Shown one piece after another: positions 57,216-64,000 of a DNA stretch of 64,000 nucleotides; position 1 is the first letter of the stretch; the number at the start of each line of letters is the position of its first letter. Below the pieces are notes generated by a model. The model ran no database searches. It was not told the DNA's origin and saw only the letters and a list, made by a program, of their open reading frames with translations. The DNA comes from Anisus vortex (Eukaryota; Mollusca; Gastropoda; Planorbidae), in NCBI GenBank assembly GCA_949126835.1, contig OX421502.1:41253473-41317472 (forward strand), read 5' to 3'. Made by a program: the position numbers and the translations under genes.

Positions 57216-59359
57216 ACGTGATAGAAATTTAAAAAAATTTGCCATTACAGACAAAATAATATTTTGATCTGAAAATGCTCATTGTTATCAGTGATAATGC
57301 TCTAAAATGTCATAAAAGACAAGCTGAGCTCTTAAAAAGTAACATGAAATGCCAAATTATAACACAATAGTCTCTGTGACCTATTGTTTGCCCGCCCCCC
57401 CCCCCCTTTTTTTTTTCTTTCTTTTTTTTTCAAAAACAAGGATTTAAAAAAAAGTATATTCGAAATGTAATATTATTATCAATTGTTTACGTTTCAATTT
57501 TCATACTTAAAAGAAATATTAGTATTTAATATGTTTAGAAAAAGCCTGCTATTTTATTGCCCCCTCCTACCCAAAACGTGCAAGATTTTCCCATTAAAAT
57601 GTTATCTCCCTCCCCCTTTATACCATTAAATGTGCTATCACTTGCCCTTACCCCCTCTACATTACACAATTTGTCCCCCCCCCCCCCCACCCCGTAATGT
57701 TCTTTGTCTCACACTCTGCTAGTTTATCATCTATAACATATAATCTGGATTTTTGTTTTTAATAACAATAAGCGGCCGGAGTGTTTACCATGATGTCTAG
57801 TCAATACATCTTGTGTTTTCCAATTTGAGGTTAAATATACACCTCTTCATTCCCCTCTACCTCTAGTTGCAACGTAACTCATTCACTCAATTTTAGCCAC
57901 AGCGCCGTTGCTGTAGTAATGCAGTTGACATACTTTTAGGCTTATTTTCGCTTCGCAAAATACATTTGGCCAATAATATACATACAAATATATTAATGTT
58001 TTCTTTTAAAAAAACAAAACAAAAAACAAGGTAAAATGCCTAGGTTCTCAAAAATAAAAGCCAATATTCTAAGTTTGGAATGAACAAAAACAAGCTCTTG
58101 GGAAAAAAAAGTCAAGGCGTGTTATCACTGATTGTTATTAGAATAAACACGCTAATTATTTTTGGTGGGGGGGGGGGGAAGGCGGCTAGGAAGCGGGGTG
58201 AAGACAGGAGAGAAGATAAAAGCAGTATGACGTCGCAGAGGCGGGGAGAGCAATCATGCTTTTGTGATAGATTTATCTAGCAGGTCACTTACGTTGACGG
58301 TCGGTCGATGTTTGTTTAAGCAATGTTTTCTTTTTCGCCGCGCATTTCTACGTACGTGTTGGGGGAGGGATGGTTATACAAAAATACTTTTTTTTTTTAT
58401 TACTATCAAAACAAATGTTCTCATTACTGGCGAAAGCTTGCTAGTGACAAGATTAAAATATTTTTGTTTCTGTTACTTTTATATAAGTTCGTTCGGTTCG
58501 GTTCGGAGTCAGAAGCTTTAAAGTTCGGGTTCGGTTCGGTTCGGTCACCGGCAGAGTTCGGGTTCGGTTTGGTTCGCTGGAAACCACAGTTCGAGTTCGG
58601 TGTGTTCGGTTCGGGTTCGGTTCGATTCCCATCTCTATTGTACACTAGTAGCTTAATTAAGATGCGTTTTATTTAGGACCTATGGCCTAGGCCTATAGCT
58701 TAGGTACTAAGGCAGTGTTTAGCATTCCGAAAAAAACGCGCGTGCCATGTCCTAGCATTTGAAATCATTACAAACAATGTGAATGGTAATTAGAAATGTG
58801 GGCACTTGTATAGCGTCATTAATACCGGCGCCGAGCAGTCTATATGACGTTCTGTCTAATGACACATTTCAAATTAGTTCAAAAGACTTTTTTTGTGTGT
58901 CGACCCGCTATAGTATGACAATTATTAGGGATAGGATCTTGAGTAGGGATGGGGACTTAGCGGAAGAAACAGATATTTTACTTTCTCATATCACTAATTT
59001 CTCTAGGCCTATTTATCGGTTGTTTAAAATAAATGAAGCCTTGTCTTTTTCCAATCTAAATATAGTCGGAGTCCGTCATTATTTGCCGACTCCAACTCCA
59101 GGTACCCAAATTTCCTCCGACTCCTCGACTCCGACTCCACAGCCCTGTTGTTAACTATACATGGAAGGTCAAAGGACTAAATGTAGGCCTATATAAATGT
59201 ATATAGTTATAATATCATTATTATTAGACAGGGACTGGTGATTACTACTACTAAATATTTTTTAAATCTAGAAAAGGAATGTAATGGTCTCCACTACTTT
59301 ACCATTATATTTATTTTGTATTTGTATAATGAAATAAATTTTGTGTGTTTACTTTTCAG

Positions 59360-59564
59360 AGAGCTGCCAGTAATGACAGTTTGTCCGAGTCAGAATCTAG
59401 CAGGAACACTAGCTCTAGTTTGATTGATGCACTTTCACTGTCTACCTTCAATACTCCATCCAGATTAGCCAGCGTGGCCATGGATGGTAGCCAGGTGTTT
59501 AGTAAAGGGCAAGCTCAAGTGCCATATGTTGTCAAAGCTTGTTTCCAACACATACAAACTTATG
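59360..59564 (+). CDS. RhoGAP gene, fourth exon visible; GAP domain begins
   Basis: Acceptor TTACTTTTCAG, donor TATG|GTTGGT, 205 nt, phase 0 in and phase 1 out. It begins RAASNDSLSESESSRNTSSS, a serine-rich, likely phosphorylated linker, and ends VPYVVKACFQHIQTY, the first helix of the RhoGAP fold, continuing across the junction to the arginine finger. The preceding intron is 12.9 kb because of the minisatellite and the nested transposons. This donor is not tandemly duplicated. Confidence 0.95.
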
Positions 59565-59626
59565 GTTGGTACAAATTTTGTGTGTACACATAGATTTTAA
59601 AATAGTGATGTCTATAGGCCTACTCT

Positions 59627-59905
59627 GGGGACACAGAGGCTGTGCGGAAGTGCATTCGACTGGCGTACCGAAGGTCCTGGGTTCCAATCCTGGTGCAGGC
59701 TAGGATTTTTTCCCGGGTCTGGAGGGTGTCCCTGAGTCTACCCAGCTCTAATGGGTACCTGATCTTAATTGGGGTAAAGTAAAGGTGACTGTGCATAGTA
59801 CTGGCCACACAATCACCTAGTATGCCATGGCCACAGAAACTGGTGAACTCTGCTTCACCTGCCTTATGGATCAATTTGGTCAGACAGTCTACTCTACTCA
59901 AGAGC
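59627..59905 (+). mobile_element. tRNA-derived SINE in RhoGAP intron, copy 1
   Basis: B box GGGTTCCAATCC near 59681, then a conserved body (CCCGGGTCTGGAGGGTGTCC, GGTAAAGTAAAGGTGACTGT, CTGGCCACACAATCACCTAG) shared with 62265-62543. Same orientation as the gene. Confidence 0.88.
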
Positions 59906-60602
59906 TGTAGCTAAATTGGGATTGGGTTCATATAATCCCAAAATGTCTGACTGATTGTTAATTAAATATTCTGTTACAAAAACTTTCCCTTGTATTTCAT
60001 GATAATCTGACCTAGATTTGAACTTTGAAAATAGTAAATACCTGAACAAAATTACCAAGTACTATAATAGGCAATGTTATATGCAAGCACAAATTATATC
60101 AGACTTCATTTACCCAAAAGGCCATTGAATGCTACTTTACAGGTTTAGCTGTATATCTAGAATAATATCTATTAGGCCCAATAAAAATAGTAAACTCATA
60201 ACACATTGAAAATTTGTATTTCAATTGAGTGGGAACCCTAACCGAAACCTGATATTCTATTTGCCACCTGGCATTAGAAAAAATCTGGTCTAGCTTGTTC
60301 CAAGTGAAATTGGTTTTTATAGATTAGAGCATATGGTACTTATTCATGGGACAAGCAAAGCCTTGTTTTTTTTTTAAATAGTTCAATCATTTACCTGATA
60401 ATAAGAATTATTTAGTATAAAAATCTTCTGTATAGAAAGAGGACCTATAACATATAAAAAGAAAATGGTAATCAATTTATTCATTGGTAAATTTACAGAC
60501 TAATCTGGCAGAAAAATAATTTTTTTCAAAGATTAAAACTTGTCACAAAAACTTGAATGAAATAATAACTTCAAATAATATGAAAGTATTCTTTCAATAC
60601 AG

Positions 60603-60658
60603 GCTTGCAAACTCTGGGCATTTTTCGAGTTGGCAGCTCAAAGAAACGAGTGAAACAG
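60603..60658 (+). CDS. RhoGAP gene, fifth exon visible; arginine finger
   Basis: 56-nt exon (acceptor AATACAG, donor CAG|GTGACT). With the G carried over it encodes GLQTLGIFRVGSSKKRVKQ. The Arg of GIFRVGS is the arginine finger that inserts into the Rho GTPase active site and speeds GTP hydrolysis, so the protein is expected to be an active GAP. Confidence 0.96.
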
Positions 60659-60789
60659 GTGACTCTCTTTTTTAACATTTTATAACTATTTGCTTATGGT
60701 AAGATTATTTATACATTTTAAAGATTTTCTCAAAATCTTAGAGAAATACAATTCAACTAATTTTAAAATTATTATTTTTATTTGCATAG

Positions 60790-60940
60790 CTGCGTGAAGA
60801 ATTTGATAGCGGCAAGGAAGTAGTTCTGACTCATGACTCTCATCCTCATGATGTGGCTGCATTGCTCAAAGAATTTTTTAGAGATCTTCCAGAACCACTT
60901 TTGACCAGAGAACTCTACCTGCCATTTTTGTTTGCAAAAA
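60790..60940 (+). CDS. RhoGAP gene, sixth exon visible
   Basis: 151-nt exon (acceptor TTTGCATAG, donor AAAA|GTAAGC), phase 0 in, phase 1 out. It encodes [13 protein letters not shown], then [20 protein letters not shown] and [27 protein letters not shown] is the most conserved RhoGAP block and contains the invariant Lys. The intron before it is only 131 bp. Confidence 0.97.
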
Positions 60941-61343
60941 GTAAGCTGCAATGTAAAAGTATTTTACCCCAATAAATTAAAGCTATTGAATGGAGCTGGT
61001 TTACTGTTACCATGGGAGAAAGGGGAATTACTCTTCAGGATTAATAGACATTTTCATAGAGGGAAAATTATTGGCTTCTCTTATCCCTAAGCAGCAGACT
61101 TAGGTGAACTTTTGATCCTCTTCTGTGTTATAGTTTAGCTAGAAAAAATGCTTTAATAAAGAAAAATGAAAAATTCACTTTACTTTCATCTTAAAAATCT
61201 TAGATCTAGGTTTATCTAGATATTTATAGCCTTGAATACTGTATTTTTACATTTTATATTTTCATTATTCAAAAACTTTAAGGCTTTGATAACTAGGATC
61301 AAAATATTAATATTCAGCATATTATTCTTTTTTAACAATTTAG

Positions 61344-61495
61344 GAATGAAGGATGAGCACAAGAGGCACAATGCATTACGTCTGCTCATATCAATGTTGC
61401 CTGTTGCTAATAGAGACACTTTCTGGGCTCTGCTTAGGTTTCTGGCCACAGTCAGCCAGCATGCAGTTGATACAACTGATGAAAAAGGAGAAATT
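61344..61495 (+). CDS. RhoGAP gene, seventh exon visible
   Basis: 152-nt exon (acceptor CAATTTAG, donor ATT|GTAAGT). With the carried A it encodes RMKDEHKRHNALRLLISMLP, then VANRDTFWALLRFLATVSQH, ending in DEKGEI: the helix pair LLISMLPVANRDTFWALLRFL is the standard middle of the GAP fold. Phase 0 at the end. Confidence 0.97.
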
Positions 61496-61669
61496 GTAAG
61501 TGACACACTGTTACACAGTTAACTGATATTAATTCATATTGCTTGTATTTTTCACTAGTCACAGAAAAAATTTGGAAATGTTAAAATTACAGTAAATATA
61601 ATTATATGGTAAACTAAATGTAGGCCTATAGGGGTTTTCAATTTTCCTTATAAATTATTTTCTTTTTAG

Positions 61670-61852
61670 ATTGCTGGAAACAAAATGGATTCTCATAATT
61701 TGGCCACACTTTTTGGTCCAAATATTCTTCATAGGACAAAATCAACAAATGACAAAGAATCAATTTCAGAATCAGCAGAGCGTGTTGAACAAAGTAAAGA
61801 AATCATTGAAGTGGTCAAAGATATGATTGATAATCACCATGAACTTTTCCAG
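61670..61852 (+). CDS. RhoGAP gene, eighth exon visible
   Basis: 183-nt exon (acceptor TCTTTTTAG, donor CAG|GTACAA), phase 0 both sides. It encodes IAGNKMDSHNLATLFGPNIL, then a variable loop and VVKDMIDNHHELFQ. NKM..NLATLFGPNIL carries the conserved Asn that contacts the GTPase. This ends the GAP domain. The downstream exons, expected to encode a C-terminal tail, were not found before the window end. Confidence 0.97.
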
Positions 61853-64000
61853 GTACAAAGCATTCTAGGCATTTAAAAACAAATTAATACTGTATTCTTT
61901 ATCATCAATTTTCTACAGAAAAGGCTTATTACCTAACAAAACTAAAATATAAGAAAGATGTTTCTATTAATTAAAATATTCTTATCTAATATTATGTGAC
62001 ATATGAAGTTATTCTTATCTAATATTATGTGACATATGAAGTTATACTGGTTAATAAAGTTACAAAAGCACCAAAATCTAAGAACTTCTTTCTTTTTTTT
62101 TAAATGAACAATATCTTGAGGTATTGCAATATACTTCAATATGTTTCAGTATTATTTTGTTTGTTGGTTGGCAGATTTTAGATATAGCTTTTGTAAGAAT
62201 TTTTTTAGCAGAATTGAAATGTACATTGATTATATATTCATTTTGGTTGGTTTACAAACAATTCCGGGGGGCACGGTAGCCTAGCCGCAGCGCATTCGAC
62301 TGGCAAGCTGAAGGACCCGGGTTCAAATCCTGGTGCAGGCTAGGATTTTTTCCCGGGTCTGGAGGGTGTCCCTGAGTCTACCCAGCTCTGATGGGTACCT
62401 GACCTTAGTTGGGGTAAAGTAAAGGCGACTGTGCATAGTGCTGGCCACACAATCACCTAGTATGCCGTGGCCATCGAAACTGGTGAACGCTGCTTCATTG
62501 GACCTATGGATCAATTCGGTCCGACAGGTACTTTACTTTACTTCAAACAAATCAGGTCTTATGTAATGTAAAAACAAAACAACAAAAAAAATCTGAAAAT
62601 ATTGCAGAGAAACTAAGTGTAAAAAACAAATCAATGAAATGATTATTTATTTGGGAATGGAAAAAAGAAAAGTTGTTGCCCAGAAGTTGGAGAAATATAG
62701 AAAATATTCAGTCTTTTAAGTACAGCTCTAGAATAAAAAATTAAATTTCAGCAATGTAGGGCTTCTTTTCAACAAAGAAACAAAAGACAAGTCAGTTGTG
62801 ATGTAGTCGGCAATGAAGTTAGTTGTAGTAGAGTAGTTCTATTATAAAAGTAGATATAACTGCAGACTTGGAATACCTTGATGAATGAATGAGATCTTAT
62901 GTTGAGGATGAATAGAATGTATTAAATCAAGTTAATGAGATCTACGCCTCTCTTCAATTTTTCATGTTAACATTGTTTGTGGTATTCGTCCCGTGACATG
63001 CGACAATATAGAACTCATTACTAAAGAGGTTCAACAACAATTAACACTTTTACTGAAATTGTCATATTAAATGTAAGCAAAAAGTCCAATCAGTGTTTTA
63101 CCAGGCTCACATCTGCATTGTTAAATTTTAAAGACCAACTGAAGAGTTTTGGAATAGCCTTAAAGGGAAGAGACTTTTGATAAAGGAAATAAATAAACAA
63201 AACATGATGCTCGAAATCTATATTTAAACATTTTGTTAAAAATAAGAACTGGGCAAATATTCAAAACACGTGGCAATAGATTAAAAAACACCTGACAATA
63301 TTCCTTTTTCCTAGTCGAAATCCTTTCTCTGATTTAACTTTCCTATGTTGTTGGAAATTAAATCTCAAATGGCTAAGAGATTTTGATTTTTCCTCAGAAA
63401 AACACACACATTTAAGTGCAAATATTGATCTAATTACGGTAATTGAAAGTTATCTTAGATATTTTGTATAAATGATTCTATTAACATTCAGATACTGAAT
63501 ATACTATTTACTATCAAAATCATTTTTGATAAAATGCTCTTCACTTGGTCTTTAACATATCTGCCTGGCTTGGAAACTTAAGCTTTAAAAAAAAAGAACA
63601 AATTTAATCAAATTTTAAATGCCGCCAGCAAAATTATTGGCAACGCACAAGAACCACTCTGGCACGTATGGAAGGACAACTCCTAAAAATACACAAAAGA
63701 AATGCAAAACCAAAAAACACTGTCTTAACCTACAAGTCACCAAACACACAGACACAAGAATTCATTTCATTCTTATGGCGACCAACTTATCAAATAGAAA
63801 TTATTCTTTTTCTCTTCTATGCTACAGTTCACTTTTTGATATGAATGATTGATATTAATGATTGTGATTAATAAATGTATCTACATATGCATTTTACTTG
63901 GTATAATTGTAGCATATTTGTAATTTGTTCATTTGTCTAGCAATTGTAAAACTAATTTCCTTCAGGATAATAAAGGTTATTATTATTATAATTATTATTT
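61853..64000. other. Intron or downstream region after the GAP domain
   Basis: Contains the SINE at 62265-62543 and a 35-bp direct duplication near 61980-62045 (TTATTCTTATCTAATATTAT). I found no further exon. The frame at 63619-63852 is Lys/Thr-rich and unsupported. Confidence 0.55.
62265..62543 (+). mobile_element. tRNA-derived SINE in RhoGAP intron, copy 2
   Basis: A box region GGTAGCCTAGCCGCAGCG (62275) and B box GGGTTCAAATCC (62319), the same body as copy 1, and a TACTTTACTTTACTT tail. CAAACAA-like sequence on both sides (62255 and 62546) may be the target duplication. Confidence 0.9.

Larger units (their letters stand above)
56070..58645. mobile_element. hAT family D element, 2,560 bp
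   Basis: Ends TAGAGATGGGAATCGAACC (56078) and GGTTCGATTCCCATCTCTA (58637), a perfect 19-bp inverted repeat; target TTGTACAC at 56070-56077 and 58638-58645. Subterminal blocks at both ends are runs of GGTTCGGTTCGG. It contains hAT E (56491-57092), a 20-bp tandem array (57110-57215) and several C/T or G homopolymer runs. No transposase is recognised. Confidence 0.93.
48290..59155 (+). mobile_element. Outer hAT family A element carrying five nested insertions
   Basis: Ends CAGGGCTGCGGAGTCGG (48298) and CGACTCCACAGCCCTG (59147), with a perfect 8-bp duplication TTGTTAAC at 48290-48297 and 59148-59155. The total length of 10,850 bp contains, inside, hAT B (48696-55552, itself holding an LTR element), hAT C (55592-55920) and hAT D (56078-58637, itself holding hAT E). 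Its own sequence is only about 1.1 kb and encodes no transposase. It sits in the third RhoGAP intron, in sense orientation by my convention. The other copy is at 215-609. Confidence 0.92.

Noticed and set aside
58783..59154. Transposase exon of the outer hAT
   Set aside because: The frame has no zinc-finger or dimerisation motif of hAT transposases and ends in the subterminal GACTCC repeats.

Overview
This is eukaryotic nuclear DNA: AT-rich, with a spliced multi-exon gene, tRNA-derived SINEs, LTR and non-LTR retrotransposons, several hAT-type DNA transposon families, a Helitron remnant and an extreme load of minisatellites. The style (metazoan RhoGAP gene, Ty3/gypsy element with integrase ahead of reverse transcriptase, many short tandem arrays) suggests an invertebrate animal, plausibly a mollusc such as a gastropod; that assignment is inference.

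Host gene. The only host protein-coding gene I can support is on the + strand between 37351 and 61852. Eight consecutive internal exons (37351-37507, 42594-42698, 46239-46489, 59360-59564, 60603-60658, 60790-60940, 61344-61495, 61670-61852) join with consistent phases into one open frame and encode the region before, and almost all of, a RhoGAP domain with arginine finger, lysine and asparagine motifs, most like the ARHGAP6 group. The first exons and the 3' end lie outside the window or were not found.

Most striking observation. The three upstream introns all begin with tandem arrays that copy the exon/intron junction itself: a 31-bp unit (about 49 copies) after the first exon, a 20/21-bp unit (about 157 copies) after the second, and a 39-bp unit (3 copies) after the third. 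The acceptor before the first exon is also tandemly duplicated (57 bp x 2). The gene thus carries about 200 extra copies of its own 5' splice sites in sense orientation.

Mobile elements. 1-609: end of a hAT element holding a second hAT, inserted in a LINE (610-2198) that also carries a 72-bp piggyBac-like MITE. 2199-2637, 32815-33235 and 35190-35300: tRNA-like SINEs. 6108-13470: complete 7.4-kb Ty3/gypsy element (minus strand) with gag-protease, then integrase, then RT and RNase H (Gmr1-like order), damaged by a stop in the protease and a deletion in RT; its flanks look recombinant. 24561-25645: Helitron remnant. 25815-26732: hAT MITE with perfect 8-bp target duplication. 48298-59147: a 10.85-kb nest inside the third intron, in which an outer hAT holds four other hAT-type insertions and a recently inserted 6.3-kb LTR element (49056-55379) with identical-looking LTRs but no RT. 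59627-59905 and 62265-62543: two sense-oriented SINEs in RhoGAP introns.

Repeats. At least eighteen minisatellites with units of 13 to 57 bp cover roughly 15 kb, about a quarter of the window. Several have units divisible by three and so make long spurious open frames on one or both strands. The remaining stretches are AT-rich intergenic or intronic DNA in which I see no gene.
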